Assembly (NCBI GenBank): GCA_030052745.1 | Contig: JANBVO010000003.1 | Location: 1,240,001 to 1,304,000, forward strand | DNA: 64,000 nt | Direction of reading: 5' to 3' | DNA from: Pleurostoma richardsiae | Lineage: Eukaryota; Ascomycota; Sordariomycetes; Calosphaeriales; Pleurostomataceae | In this document: positions 12,901-25,421 of the stretch, in pieces | How positions within the stretch are numbered: position 1 is the first letter of the stretch | Layout: each line of letters begins with the position of its first letter | The notes under the pieces: generated by a model | What the model saw: only the letters and a program-made list of their open reading frames with translations | Databases searched by the model: none | What the model was told of the DNA's origin: nothing | Translations under genes and position numbers: made by a program

Positions 12901-15341
12901 GCGCCGTGGATGGCGCGCTTGTTTCTGTCCGAGACACATCTCATCCCCTCTGTCACATCGCCCTAGAACGGTCCAGAGCCACAAGCAAGACAGCGACGAC
13001 GAAAACGACGCGATCTGCTTGATGATCACGCTCAGCTGCTGCACGTCAGGCAGGAATTGAAGAGGATGCGGACTTTGTCATTATGCTGTTGTCGAGCGTC
13101 AAGCTGCAGTTGCATTGCAGTACAAGCGTCAACGCTACGGTGCGCTTCACATCTGGGCTATTTTTGTGTCTCCCCCCATCGACTCCATCAGCGCGCTTGA
13201 ACCCCCCTTATCGAGCCCACACGCATCCCCACTTGACAGCTCCCGCGCCGACAGACAGACCCTGGCATTCCAGAGGCTGTGCCTCCACCCAAACAAGACC
13301 CAAGCTCCAGCATGCGAACAAGCACCCCCAGCACGCTGCGTCCCAGCCCGTTGGATGGTGGCGGCTCTTAGCCCACGCCTCCATGAGCCACAATCCGAGA
13401 CTCTTCGTATAGGGCTAACACGTCGGTCTCTTTCGACACATGATCAAGTAAGCGTCCTCGACGAGGAAATAGCCAGAAGCCAATTCTCGAGCGATACGAT
13501 AAGCTTCGAGCAGGCGACTAGTCGTTCGCAGTGGGACGAAAGCATCAGAAAAGGCCCGAACACGGCTGACGCCGCCAAGGCGCGGGAAGCCGGGAGAAAG
13601 TGGTCACAATAGATACATATCGGCACGTCTGGAAGCTGCAGTCTCATTTCCCTTTTTTTCACGGCCGGCTTTCCGGATCCCACAGCTACCGCAGCTACGG
13701 CGGCGGCATCAGACTCAGATCCTTTCAAGCCGGCCTAGATGCGACGCGGTTCCTCCCTAGAATCACGACTGATAACGATTTCACGGTTGCTATTAATACC
13801 CGCCGTATAATTTGTCTCCTGCTGATCATAACAGTGTCTGTGTACAATGTCCGCGTAGCACCGTTATCCATCGGAGGCGATTACGTCCGCATGTCCCGTG
13901 AATATTGTCTCAGCTCAAAACAACCGGACTAGTGCCGTCTGAGGCTGAAGGACAGGAATCACTGCTAGAAAGTTTCAATGAGCTGCTTTCCCTTTTCAGA
14001 ATGCGTCGTCAGACTTCTCATTTCTCGCAACGTGATTTCGTTTCGAGAGATGTGAGGTTGAGTGGAGCCTCGCTTCTAGCTGATGAACATAGATCCTGCA
14101 TTGAATGCATCAATCCATCCCTAGTTGAACGGCAGATCTTCAGTGCCTCGCGCTGGAACTGATGAACCCTTGTCGAGCCGTGCTTCTCCGTGCGACCGTC
14201 TAACTCATACTAGGCTGTCTTTCCAAATCTCCTCTCGGCAAGTCTCACTCTATCGTACGGGCCGGACCTTACATGAGCTCCTGTTCGAGACTGCGAGAGG
14301 CAAGACGTCAACCCCAGACATGGAAGAGGCCTGTCGCGACGGGATGCTTCCAAGACCTCCTGGTAAGCAGATCTCCGTCCAACCCTCCCAAGAATCTCTG
14401 TCACCCCTGCGACCTCTTTCTACACCCAGCACCCGGTCCTCCACTGTAACATACACAGCTGATCCCTGCTATGACCCAGGTGTATAGTGACCGGTACTGC
14501 CATCCTTGCCCGGATCAGGGGTGCATGGACTTGAGGTTCACCCTCGGGAATGGATTCCCAAGTAGGTATCCTAGGAACCTCCCCGCCGCGGTTTGCTTCC
14601 GTGGCCGTAAATACATTACTGAGGCACCTTCCCTTGAGGATACATAGTTTATGTGCCGGCAGTAGCATGCCGACATTAGCATGCCACCAGCCAAGCGCCG
14701 GAAGCAATCCTGTCTCCTGCATCTCATGCTTCTTGCGTTATGATACATGTCGCATTCTGTCCACGGAACAAGAGCAGTACCGATCTCAAAACAAAATCTT
14801 GTCCGGTATTCGGTTGGCGGTAAAACAGCCGGCGCCAATCCTCCAACACCCTCGGTCAACCTGCGGCACATGCATCGCGACCTTCTCCGAAAGCGAGTCC
14901 GTCCAATAAGCTCATGGGCGATGAGCCCACTCCGCGAAATAAGGTGAAAGCGTTCTCTCTTGAATCCTTTCACGCTAGTGATTGGGTACGGTTCCACCGG
15001 TGAGAGAGAACACGACCAGGAATCCTTCAGAGGTCCCAGAGTCGGACTAGCGAATCGACCAAGCAAAAAAGACGGCTCGGGGTGGTGGGGACGAGCTCAG
15101 GGGGAAGCTCCCGGCGCTGAAGTTTCAACACCAACTCAATTGGGTACCGATGAGCACCTAAGCTTCCCCCCCGGCCCAGGGCGAGGTACATCACCAACAA
15201 CTACATGTGCAGGAGCAGTATTTCGCTCCCAGATGGAATCCATGACAAGATGCCCAGCCCTAGCGACTACAGACTACGTACTATGGTACAGAACCGGTTA
15301 CTGGTAACCTAACCCTATCTTGGTGTGCATAGCATGTCCGC
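9920..15341. other. gene-poor tract, 5.4 kb
   Basis: I see no supported gene here. Open frames are short or low in complexity (for example 11634-12068 minus, rich in Pro, Ser and Leu). Composition is more even than in the flanking genes. A tRNA B-box-like string near 12155 lacks the rest of a tRNA. Confidence 0.5.
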
Positions 15342-16241
15342 GTGGCGGAACGGCTCTTTGCGTTTCTGGGTGTCTCTCCCGCACTCGATATAGGAGTCCA
15401 AACACATAATGCAGGATGTCTGGCCACCCTCCTGGTCTTCGCGAAGATCACACAGGGGTGGAGCTGCGAACGTCCTCTCTTTGACGTTTGTGGAGACCTA
15501 TCGCATCCATTGGGCCTCGCTGCTGCTCTCTGCATAGAGGCATGCAGAGGCCTGAATAGCTCCTCGCTAGCTCACACTCAGTCGGCTCTCGAATTCTACG
15601 GCCGCAGTCTGGCCCGCAGCGATAAGCCTACCCCGTCTGCCCGTATACAGGATGCCAATTTCCTTCGCCGCGTCAAAGTTCTAAAGTGCGTAAGTACATA
15701 GTATGAAGCTAATAGCGTTGTGGGAAGCGCTAAGGTCGTTCCACGCTGCAGTTACGAAGCTTCCGCCGTGACCGCTAACAGCTCCAGCCAATGAGGCCCT
15801 GGTCCGCTCACCGCGGAAGCTATCATGCTGCTCTCTCCTTTCTGATCTGCAGTCATGCGCAGCAGGGGTGTCTCATGTTTCTCTGTGTCCGCCTCGCCTT
15901 CGAGAACCTCCGCTTCTTGGGACATGAAGGGCCCAAAAGCTGTGGAAAGAATCAACAGCCATCTGCTAACAGGTGATACAACACTAGCAACCCCCATTAG
16001 TGGGATAGTCAGATCGAAGTTGTTAATGCAGCTGCACATCTACTTCTATGAAGCAGCACTCCATCCTCACCTGCCATCAAACCCACCTTTTGACTGGCGA
16101 GAATCCAGTTACAGAGCTTGTCGACGCGGCTCGCGTTTGTTGCGTGGGCGTTTACCGAAATGGGCTTGTGGTCTGATTTCGGGTAAAAAGCCCAGACTCC
16201 GTCGGGAGGGGGCGCTATGTCCCACTAACATTGTCCCTTAA
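15342..16241 (+). pseudogene. relic of a fungal-specific transcription-factor-type gene
   Basis: The frame from 15342 contains a stretch resembling the middle homology region of fungal Zn2Cys6-type regulators. It reads HPLGLAAALCIEA, then HTQSALEFYGRSLARSDK and RVKVLKC, followed at once by a GTAAGT donor and, after a TGCAG acceptor near 15750, by YEASAVTANSSSQ and a stop. The pattern of an Ala-rich helix, a YGR-x-L helix and then LYE-A is typical of that family. Beyond it, coding-like pieces continue in more than one frame to about 16241 with at least two stops or frame changes. No Cys6 DNA-binding motif was found upstream. I infer a decayed gene fragment; the family call rests on pattern similarity only. 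Confidence 0.35.
15937..15979 (+). repeat. 43-nt dispersed repeat, copy 1
   Basis: This segment matches 59792-59834 at 37 of 43 positions with no gaps; five of the six differences are transitions. It lies inside the transcription-factor-type relic, where the plus-strand frame reads AVERINSHLLTG. Confidence 0.65.
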
Positions 16242-19200
16242 TCACTTTTGAGTGACACTTCGCGCGGATCTGGAAGAGCTGGCCAGGACAGCTCTGGCGG
16301 ACACACACCGCGCGGAGGCTGCCCAGGTGTCGCTATAGACCGGCTGAGTGCAGACCTGACGAATGTAGAGTAGAGACGTGTATGGGTTTGAGATGTCTAA
16401 GGCTCGCGAGACAACTCAAGGCCGAAGGATGTGCTCATCAGCCTTATGGGCTGAAGCTGTCGTTGTACACATACTGAGCGGTTATGTATGCATGGGTGGG
16501 CTATCCAATTTTCAGGGGGAGCGTTGAGATCTCGCGGCCCTGGTCCGCTGTATGTACACGCCACAAGTCGCCCCGGTTCCGCTAGACCTCCCTTGCTCCT
16601 TGACCGGGGCAGCATGCCGGCACACATATCGACTGGGGTAGCTATATGCGGAACCCACATCGGCAGCACGCAACCCTCTTGACTGTTCAGGACGGCCAAG
16701 GGTACCGGAGGACGTATCCCGCATGTACGGAACGCGAGACTGACGCGTTTTCCTTCAATGAACTTCTCCGTATGATGAGCACGGACAGTGGTCATTGATA
16801 TCTCGTGTCATGGCCTCAGACCCTCGGCAGTTGCTCAGAGGACGTTAGCGTCTCGAAGAAGGCGGGATGTCTTTTGTCCTCATCCTCACCCCGGGCAGCT
16901 TGTGATTAGTGGGCAGCATCACCAAGATGGTGTACCATGAGAGGTGAGAAAGTACTGTTGAAGCACGCAGATGCCCAGGATGGCTTCCGTCCAGCTTCAT
17001 GCTTCCTTTTGGACCCCTCACGTGGCAGGATTTCTCGCCAATCTTGCAGCCGAGCAGGAGCAAGAATGTGGCTTGATTTGCCTCGGCCTGCGGTGATGGG
17101 TGCAAACGGCGAGGTTGGTTACGGTTCCTCATTACCTTCGTCCGCGGTCTCTGTGATGACGGCCTGACGGCAGGGCAGGCCGTTGCGAATCATGAGTAAC
17201 TCAAGTTGAGATACTGGTGGTGCTGAGACTTTCTCCTTCTGCGACTTTGTACATTGCTCAACATGTGAAGGCCGATTCCCCTTCTGCCACTGGTTATCAC
17301 AAGCTTCCTGCGCCGAGAGAGAAGTTTCCAGGAAATGTTTCCTCCTTCGATGGAGTGGACAATGACATAGCTGTTTCGGAACTTACGATGGCTTTCCGAT
17401 GGCTTTCCCGGTGGGTGTCATTTCCACGGCAGCAACTATCGATCTCTTGCAGACTCGGGCTTCCAGCGGATTTCCTGCGTCATCACGACAGCCGTCGTTG
17501 GAGGGGGACCAGCGCAGAGACAAGCGTCACGTTCCCAGCAGGCATCCCAGCAAGTCTCTGGCTGAAACAACTGTTGGCGCAAAGGGTACGGATTAGTCTC
17601 CGCAGCATGGGACGGGATGTCTTAGATCGGGGAGAGCCAACCCCAGCCTCCCATCTACCAGATCTCTGGGAGAGTCCACTGCTCGCTTGCGAAAAGCCCC
17701 CCCCCGTCCGTTGTCTCGCGCGCGACTCAAGCCAGCCAACCCTTGCCACAGATCAAAGGCCACACAGCTGCGCCGCGCCGTCCCAGCTGCCTGATCCAAG
17801 GTGAGACCATCACCGCTTGTGTCTCGGAAGAAGGCTTGGAAGAGGTAACCTCTTCGACGACGTTGCGCACCAGCCGCATGAGGAAAGGTTACCCGCCTGC
17901 TCTCGAGGTGAGACTGGCGCCGTCGCAGCTGGCAGTCTACACCTTCGCGACCTGTCAGGCCTGTCAATAGCCAGCCGGATGTTGGTCCGAGGCGGTCAAC
18001 TGAGCTGTCATTTTGACGCTGGTCCAGACGTGCTTTTTTTTTTACGAGACCGCTCCGAGAACTCACCACCAATCAGTCAACCGTCGGCTCGCAAGCCGCC
18101 GGGAAAGAAGCAAAGAAACGCACACCAACCACTGGCAATTCTCCTGTACTTTTATCCAGCGGCTGGGCATAGAGTCACAGCTCCCTTCGCCGGGACTGGA
18201 AGGCTCCGGGACACTTCCGCTGACGAACCAGGAGGCAGCCAAGGATGGAGGCATTCGATGGATTCTACAGGGCGGGTATCGTACATGAACGCCGTTGGGG
18301 CCACCTTGGCGGTGTGAGGCGTGCTCGTCGCTTGCCTGGAGGTGGCAATGGCGAACTTGCCGTGCCCTGACGGCGAGGCAGTGTGGGTGGCTACACTCGG
18401 TCTGTCAGCAGCCTCCCAGCCTTCTGGGCATCTTGGAGCCAGTACGGCGTACGCTGACTTTCTTGTGCACATGTCAAAGAATGGTGCTCCAAGGCTGACG
18501 CGGGAACGTGCTACTGCCCTCCAAGAGCTGTCATGGTAGCGAACGAGAGACATTGTCCACCTTCCCAGGCGCACCTCCACTTCGAGACAAGGCCGGTGGT
18601 GATCTTCCATCAAAAGCATGGTGTGAGATGGTCCCTCCCTCCTGGAACCCATGATCTTTGTGGCATTGATAATAAGCCGATTCAGAAAGACGGATTTGTC
18701 TTCAACTCCGGCCGAAACCCATGACCAGCCGTGGAATGGGTGACAGATGTCTTCTCCCCCCTTCCACTTTCCACCATCACATCACTCGGGCGCGGCCTTC
18801 ATTTGGGGGCCTAAGATTTCGATGGCCTAGGATGTCTACGTCTGTGGCAAGATATCCCTTTTCAACCATGAACACTGGTGAGCCTATGTGACGACCTGCC
18901 CTACCCCCCCGCTGTCGCTGGAGAAAAAGGCGCTGCCTCACGACGCCCTGCGGCCGACGCCCCCACTCTCTATGACAGAGAGAAGGAAGTACAGTGAATT
19001 CCATGGACAGTAGACAGGACAACCTGTTACCTCCCCCCTCTTCCGTCTCACCTCAGATTCTTGTCTGGGTCAGCATGTGGTCTGCTCTCGCTGACGCTCG
19101 TGATATCTCTCAACTCGCTACACCATTCCCGTCGGTGCAACCAGAACCAAAGTAACGGCTCTCGCGCCGACACGCATCTGGGCACGGCGTGCTGTGGTTC

Positions 19201-20448
19201 GTCCTGGTATCGGGAGGCTGAAGCCGTGATTCGGATACGGAACCGAGAAGTCAGAGAACGTCAGTTGGGTCCGCATGGATCAGGAGTTGCTCGTCCTCGG
19301 TTCCTATGCTGCACTTGTCCTTCACCTCTACACGCCAGAGCTCTCCAGCAAGGCGTAGCTGGCTGTCGACGATGAAGGGGTAAAACTACTAGTGCCTAGA
19401 TGACAGTCACAAACAAGTAGAGGCCCTCTGTCAGTAAAACACGATAGCTTATATAGCTCAAATGTCACATGGCTGCTTCTGCAATATCATATCACGGCAT
19501 AGGAAGAGATACGTAGAGCGGCAAGGGCTCTATTGGTTCAAGATATTGACGATAGGGACGTCTTACTCTGAGATGTCATCTATTCAACTGCCACCTCGGC
19601 ACCGAAACCTATGCGGCGCGCGCTACCATCCCTCTGCGGTGATATCTGCTCTCGTACAGCGACCAATCCATTTCCGCCTTTTCTGCCCCTGATGTCTCTG
19701 CAGTCTCCCGCCACCCACGGCCACGTTGACTTACCACCGTGTCTGAGTCTCACTTCGCCGCCCTGTCCGACGTTGCTGTGCTACAATGGTTCCCGCCAAT
19801 GGCCCGATATACCTCTGGTATGTTGGTAAGTTGAGGGTCCGAGACCTGTCTCGAGCCGTGTCCACCTGCGCTGTGGGAAGCTGTGTGTGCACATGTCCTC
19901 TGCTCCAGACTGGAGTTTTCGTTTCTGGAAGCACTGGAAGATCTCGCTTTGTCACAGGCCAGAAGCGCCAAAGGTAGCCTGCTCCTCTCCTACACCCAAT
20001 TCGAAGGTCAACCCCAGAGCACACGACTTCGAGTTATCCTCATTCGTATCCACCATGCAAGTGCCACAAGCCCGAGCCTTCCAAGCACCAACCACTGGCA
20101 ACCATTCTTCTTCCTGGATCGCTTTGCGCTTCTGGATGCATCGCCCTTCAGTTTTCCCTCCAGCCCCTGAGCCTCCGGGCGTACTGCCCCGATATCTTCG
20201 TCCCTGGCCAGTGCCACAAGCCGAAGTCGGACGGCCGACAGGCCCAGCCTTGCTCCCCCCTATAGATCAAGTCACTGCGCGCCCTTGACCACCGGATACA
20301 ATCTCTTCCCGGAACTCACAGGCCGCTACCTTCACTCCTCTTCACCCTCCTCCTCCCCCTCGGCACCGTCATCGCCACCGCCGCCTCCATACGCGCCCCC
20401 CGCGCTGGCGGGCCGGTCCCGCAGCGTGAACCGTCCCGTCCAGCGGAG
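16242..20448. other. gene-poor tract, 4.2 kb
   Basis: No supported gene. Frames of 160-195 codons occur on both strands around 17.2-18.7 kb but overlap each other, lack family motifs and show no clear codon bias or splice-consistent extension. A run of ten T occurs near 18036. The tract may hold further decayed sequence. Confidence 0.5.
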
Positions 20449-20901
20449 TCAATCCCGGACGCGCTCCCTGCCCGCCAGCCCGCCGACGTCCCACGAGCCC
20501 AGCAGCTTCTCGCCGCGCCACGCGTGCAGCCGGACAAGGGTCTCCGTCTCCGGCGTGCCGGGCGCGACGAGGAAGGTGGGCATGTCGGCCTCCGGGATCG
20601 AAGCGGACCACAGCAGCAGCTGCTGCTGGTGGTCGCCGCTGCCGCTGCCTGAAGTGGCGGCGGCGGTGGGGCTGCCGGCGGGTGTGACGTCCCGCGAGGT
20701 GAGGCGCTCGAGGAAGACCTCGTGCTCCTTGTTCACGAAGGAGACCTGCAGGCCCGTGGCCGGGTGGATGGGGTCTCGCTCGTCGTGGCCCCGGCTGCTG
20801 CCGGACTGGTGCGGCAGGCGGAAGGTGATGGTCATGAAGGGGGCGTCAGGGGTCGGGGCCGTGAAGGAGACGGGCTGGAGGTCGAATGTGGTGGCGGACA
20901 T
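20449..20901 (-). CDS. orphan 150-aa protein, single exon
   Basis: One uninterrupted frame from ATG 20901 to TGA 20449 codes for 150 residues. It begins MSATTFDLQPVSFTAPTPDA and has strong GC-ending codon use, unlike the tract to its left. The protein alternates beta-like stretches (FMTITFRLP, GLQVSFVNKEHEVFLERL, ADMPTFLVAPGT, ETLVRLHAW, EKLLGSWDVGG) with a Ser/Gly/Ala-rich linker near residues 75-90. There is no signal peptide, membrane segment or cysteine. A CTATATAA box lies about 185 bp upstream on the same strand. I do not recognise the family; the alternating strands and length suggest a small all-beta cytosolic domain. A longer overlapping frame on the plus strand (20285-20932) is probably its shadow. 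Confidence 0.65.
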   Translation of the reverse strand: MSATTFDLQPVSFTAPTPDAPFMTITFRLPHQSGSSRGHDERDPIHPATGLQVSFVNKEHEVFLERLTSRDVTPAGSPTAAATSGSGSGDHQQQLLLWSASIPEADMPTFLVAPGTPETETLVRLHAWRGEKLLGSWDVGGLAGRERVRD

Positions 20902-23103
20902 GGTGGGCGGAGGCGTATGTGCTGGCGAGTAGGGCTTTCTCTTCCAAGGGGCTGACGGGTATCTCCTTGGCTGGGCCTGTGGAGTCGGTGGGTAAGGTGA
21001 GCTGTTGAGGGTACAATGCTGGACTGTTGCTGCCTGTGATATGCAACAACAACCAACAACCTGAGGACGACGCGGTGCTGCCTGATTATATAGCCAACTC
21101 CAACTCGGCGCTCAGGTATTCGGGCCCTGGCTTCTTCCTCTGGAGTCGGGACTATCGGGAGGATCCTCGCCAGCATTCGCAAGGCAGCAACGTTGCAGAT
21201 GCCTGGGGCTTGAATCAGGCTCACGCAGACGGGTTTGACGCCAGTTGCCATTCCAACAGCCCCGGATTGGTTGCGTGACGCCACCCGCAAGCACCATTCA
21301 GGGCCGGTCCCAGCTGACAACCACAGCGGGAATCCTTTCCGGGCCGGGCTGCGCGGCAGGCACACGAAAAGACTCACTTCACCGTGGGAATAAGATGCCG
21401 GTTCGCATTTCCTGAAGGGTGTCAACTACCGAATCCCTCGACTGTGAGTCCGGGTAATTTAGACCGAGAGCTACTACTAACTTGGTGAAGGAAAGGTTGC
21501 CTAAACCGGGTCTAACACGCAACTTGGTGACAAAGCAGCCGCGCGACGGAAGACGTCAGGGCTGCCTGGAAGGAGGATCGGAGGGCCTAGATGGCATCGC
21601 TCTGGCGGTAAAACGATGCTGGCTCTCCGGCGCTCTCGCGGATGGAGCATACAGTCCTAGGTTATGCATGATGGGCCAGGAAAGGGTTTAGGGCGCTCTG
21701 CTCATCGAGTTGGAGGTGAGTCATCCGGCGTCGCCCATCAACAAGACTGGAATAAGACGGATCGGCAAACCGTCCGTGGTGTGGCCAGGTGTTCAACTTG
21801 TTTGGCCGTTGATATCCCATGATGGATATTCCCAGGAGGATCGAGGTACCTCTCAGTCTAGAGCAGATGCTATTCGGTGACTACATATTACTGCATATGC
21901 CATACAGATCCGCCCGCTACCTTAATGAGACCTCCATCATAGGCTCTGTGCTAGACCAGATTTGTCACAATGCATTCGTCAATGTTGTAACGTCTTAGTT
22001 GAACTCATGCATGCGCGTTCTAGGATGGGTCCTTCTCCGCTCGAGTTACTTGCTCGTCGTAGAATGTGACAATCCTGGATACAGGGTAGAATTGGCTCCA
22101 TTCTAGGACCCCAATACGCCGACGTAGGCATGACTTTACGTTCGGATCGCCTAGAACTCCAAGATGCGATCTCAGGCAGCCGTCATGACAATGCCGGGCG
22201 AATGACAATGTGGAGAGAGACAAACAGCGGCTTCTCGACCTCATCAGATAACACAACCCCAGGGAATCAGCAGGCCATCGAACTGTAGCAACGAAACCCC
22301 TGGCGTCGTCTGCTACATTTCCCCACGACATACCTTCTTTGAGACGGTCATCCGCAGCATCGGCTCGCCAACGTCGCAGCACGGATTAGACATTCACATA
22401 GGCGATGCTCATGGGTCTCACGTATCAGAAGGACTCTGGATATATTTTCCGCCGAACTAGGCACGTCGTATGTAAGGTATGCAAACAACTTCTCCTGCTG
22501 GCTCCCCACGCAACCAAGGTCCAATGTGGGAGAGTCGTGGACTGGGTCGGCTTTTCCACATCGGACAGGCCCCCGCCCCGACTTCTGCCCTAGTCTGTCT
22601 GTGATCATTCGTCCGGACTTCGTTTCGGTCGTTGTCCCCTATTCTTTTCGCGGCCACGCACTGTACCCTCCCCCCCGAATACAATGAAGAGCGCGACCGG
22701 ACGGCGGGACCTTTGATGTGAACTGGCAAAGGCAAAGCAACAACCAAAAAGACACGCAAGGATAAATCAGAAAAACGCCAACACACCCCGAGGTGGATAG
22801 TCTCCTGCCTCAACTCCTGAACTCAAGAAATGACATCCTGTCATGGACGGTGGTACAAGCTTGGCTGAACGAGGGATTCGAGGGCTCCGGTCCGCCGGGT
22901 CGGGGTTATATAAAGGCTACAAAGGAAAAGAACCAGCTGTTTGCCTCCGTGATGAAGACTGATTCGGGATACCCGGCCGTCACGGGTTTCGTAGGGGTTA
23001 GGTGGCGATGGCCGAGAAGATCAAGGTCGCTCTGTCCAGGCCAGCAAATGTACAGGTCGTGGGAGGCATCGAGGTCAGGCATAGATCCACGGGCATTGCA
23101 GCC
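20902..23103. other. intergenic, promoter of the 150-aa gene and 3' flank of ham-4
   Basis: The first 250 nt form the upstream region of the 150-aa gene, with a TATA box at 21086-21093. The rest holds no frame that I can support. A TATATAAAGG string near 22904 on the plus strand has no gene behind it. Confidence 0.5.
21086..21093 (-). promoter_or_regulatory. TATA box of the 150-aa gene
   Basis: CTATATAA on the minus strand lies about 185 bp upstream of the ATG at 20901. Its position suits a core promoter with a 5' leader of roughly 150 nt. Confidence 0.45.
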
Positions 23104-25421
23104 TCATTGGTCAAGGCGCGGCTGAGGCTGCCAGCCGTTGATGTATGCCATTAAACCCACACCGAGCAGAACCACGCTGATCATGGAGGCATACGGAATG
23201 CCTTGCATAACTAGGTGGTCCTGCGTGAGCTTTCCTGAGGCACCGGGGGTCGGCGTGATGGTGTTCGCCCGTGACAGAGTGGGTTCTCCCGCGGTGTCCT
23301 CGGTGATGCTATCCGATTGACCTGATGCTAGGTCCGAGGAACGAGGTGCTTCACCGGCATCGCTCGAGCCCATGATAAGCGACCTCCGGCGTGACTTTGA
23401 TGGTGATCGTTTCTTGGATTCGGTGGCAGCTCTCTGTGCCTCCTCGTCCCGCCTTCGGATCTGTAGAACCATTTCCGCCAAGGTCTTCCGGTCGGCATCT
23501 CGTTCCGCTTCGGCCGTCTCTGCTCTCTGCTTATATGCCTGTAATTGCTCCTTCATGTCTCTCATGTCCAGTATCATCGCCTCCATACGAGCCTGCAGAA
23601 CAGCTGCAGAAGGCTCGAGGGTCTTCGGCTCCAGTCCCGCACGGTTCTCTGGCTCGCCGTGTGGTAAGACGGTCTCGGCTGGGGGTTCGAACGCCTGCTC
23701 CAAGACGGACTCATCGCCCATGGCTTTGGCTGATCCATTGACGCGCAAAGCTGCTTCGTCCTCAAGTCGCTTAGCGAGTACTTCCGCAGCCTCTCGTGCC
23801 TCTCGCTCCTTCTGTAACATCTCTTCTAAGTCTCGCATCTTAGCGGTCTGTGTGTCCATTTCCCTTTTGGCATTGTTCAAAGCCTCGGTTAATTGAATGA
23901 CCTGGCTTAGGTTGTCTGGACGAATTGGCGAAGTGCTCGATGGCACGGACCTGGGGCGCTCAGTCGTGCCTCGTTTTAGAGAGGGAGCATCAGGACCATG
24001 AGGCCTAGCGACATCCGGCTTCTCAGGTAGGGGCTGTTGGGGTGGAGGAGCAGGAGGGTCTGAGAATCTCGGCTTGCCATCAGATCGGAAAGACACATTA
24101 GTACCATTGGCCATGTGCGACTTTGGTGGCTCAGGGGCTTCTGGTTTGTCGGTATTCTTCACATCTTCCTTTGACAAGAGCGCGTTGATGAACTGTCCTG
24201 TCCGCCCTATGTCGTAGGACTGAAGACGAGCATTCCGCAAGTCTTGCTACAGTGGTTGTTAGGATCTGCTAAGAAGGTGAAAGGAGAGAACAAGGCAGGA
24301 CTCACCTGGAGCCTCTTCACAATGACCTCTGTTGTTATCGGGGCCACCCAGAAGCCAGAGCCACGTTGATGAGGAATGCCGTTAGCCTGACCATTCATCA
24401 TATTTGGCGGCGGTGCTACGCGGCCGTTTGTTCCAATGGATGCTTGGCTACCCATCCTACCGCGGAACTGCATGCCACCCGCCTGTGACATCATGGAGCC
24501 GCTTGTCGGGTCCAGATCCATAAAGTTCACGTCCAAAAGATTGCTGGAGGGCGGCAGGAATCCGGCATGTTCCACTTTCGCGGCGACCTTGTGGTGGACG
24601 ACCGATTTCTGGTCTTCACTCACGATATCAATGCCGAGCTCGAGATGATCTTGGGCCTGTAGCTCATGCGGCTCAGACTCGCGGTTTTCTTGCGACAACC
24701 GCGTGCCATTCACGAATGTGCCATTTGAGGATTTGACGTCTCGAATCCATATCTTTCCCTGCCGGTCGGCCCATATTTCTGCATGCTGTCTCGATAGTAC
24801 CTTGCTGTCAAAGTAACCATTCGTAGCTGTCGGGAGCGTCTTCATATTGGTCTGTCGACCGATCCTTAAGGTCTCGGGGAAGAAGGGCACCGATATCGTC
24901 TTTCTATCAAACGTTCCGTTGAGAGAAAGGAGAAAGAGGACGGGCTGGCCAGGAGCTAGTGGTTCTGCCAGAGGTCTCTGGGCCGACATCTGCGCCTGGT
25001 TCTGCATCATGGGCGATGCCACGTGCATTGCTGGAGCACCATTTGCGCCGTTGGCTAGTTGAGGCCTGGCAGAAGGCATCCTGCCGAGTTCTGTGCCTCC
25101 TTCGGCTCTTCCTGCTGGCCATTGCCCTTTTGTCTGTGGCCTCTTGCGAGGGGTGGCGCTGGGCCAGCCGCTCAGGTCACCAGCCGGGGACACTTGCGAG
25201 CCATTTGCCTGGCCGTTTGCCGAGGATACAGTAGATGTGGAGGACGTGGACGAGGTCGACGAGATTGAGGATGACGAGTTGGTACGAGGAACGGTCTTCC
25301 GAGGCATAAACATGCCTCGCACCTCGTCGGGGTTCATCGAGCTCAGTGACTGACCACCATTAATGCCCCATGCCGGCCTGCTGATGGTTGAAAAACTCGG
25401 AGGACTCGCGACGGCCGTCAT
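23104..25421 (-). CDS. ham-4: FHA-domain, tail-anchored STRIPAK protein (HAM-4/PRO45/Far9-10, SLMAP-like)
   Basis: Exons 25421-24306 and 24246-23104 join in phase 0 around a 59-nt intron (GTGAGT, CCTAAC, TGTAG), giving 752 aa. Residues 1-150 are Ser/Pro-rich. An FHA domain spans about 160-280, with LRIGRQ, the phosphothreonine-binding pattern SRQHAEIW and SSNGTFVNG. A charged coiled coil runs from about 465 to 640, and a single hydrophobic helix (about 724-742, SMISVVLLGVGLMAYI) lies just before the end. FHA plus coiled coil plus tail anchor is the layout of SLMAP, yeast Far9/Far10 and fungal HAM-4/PRO45, which place the STRIPAK complex at ER, nuclear or mitochondrial membranes and are needed for hyphal fusion and fruiting-body development. 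The gene is divergent from mgr2. Confidence 0.9.

Noticed and set aside
15752-16039. Minus-strand frame with SRWLLILSTAFGPFMSQEAE, resembling a fungal DUF3176-type membrane segment
   Set aside because: Only a short stretch resembles that family, and the plus-strand transcription-factor-type reading explains the region better.
17593-18072. 159-codon minus-strand frame opposite other open frames
   Set aside because: No domain or codon bias, and it is contradicted by equally long frames on the plus strand.
18126-20103. 16-nt exact match CACCAACCACTGGCAA at about 18124 and 20088
   Set aside because: An exact 16-mer pair is expected about once by chance in 64 kb, and the flanks do not align.
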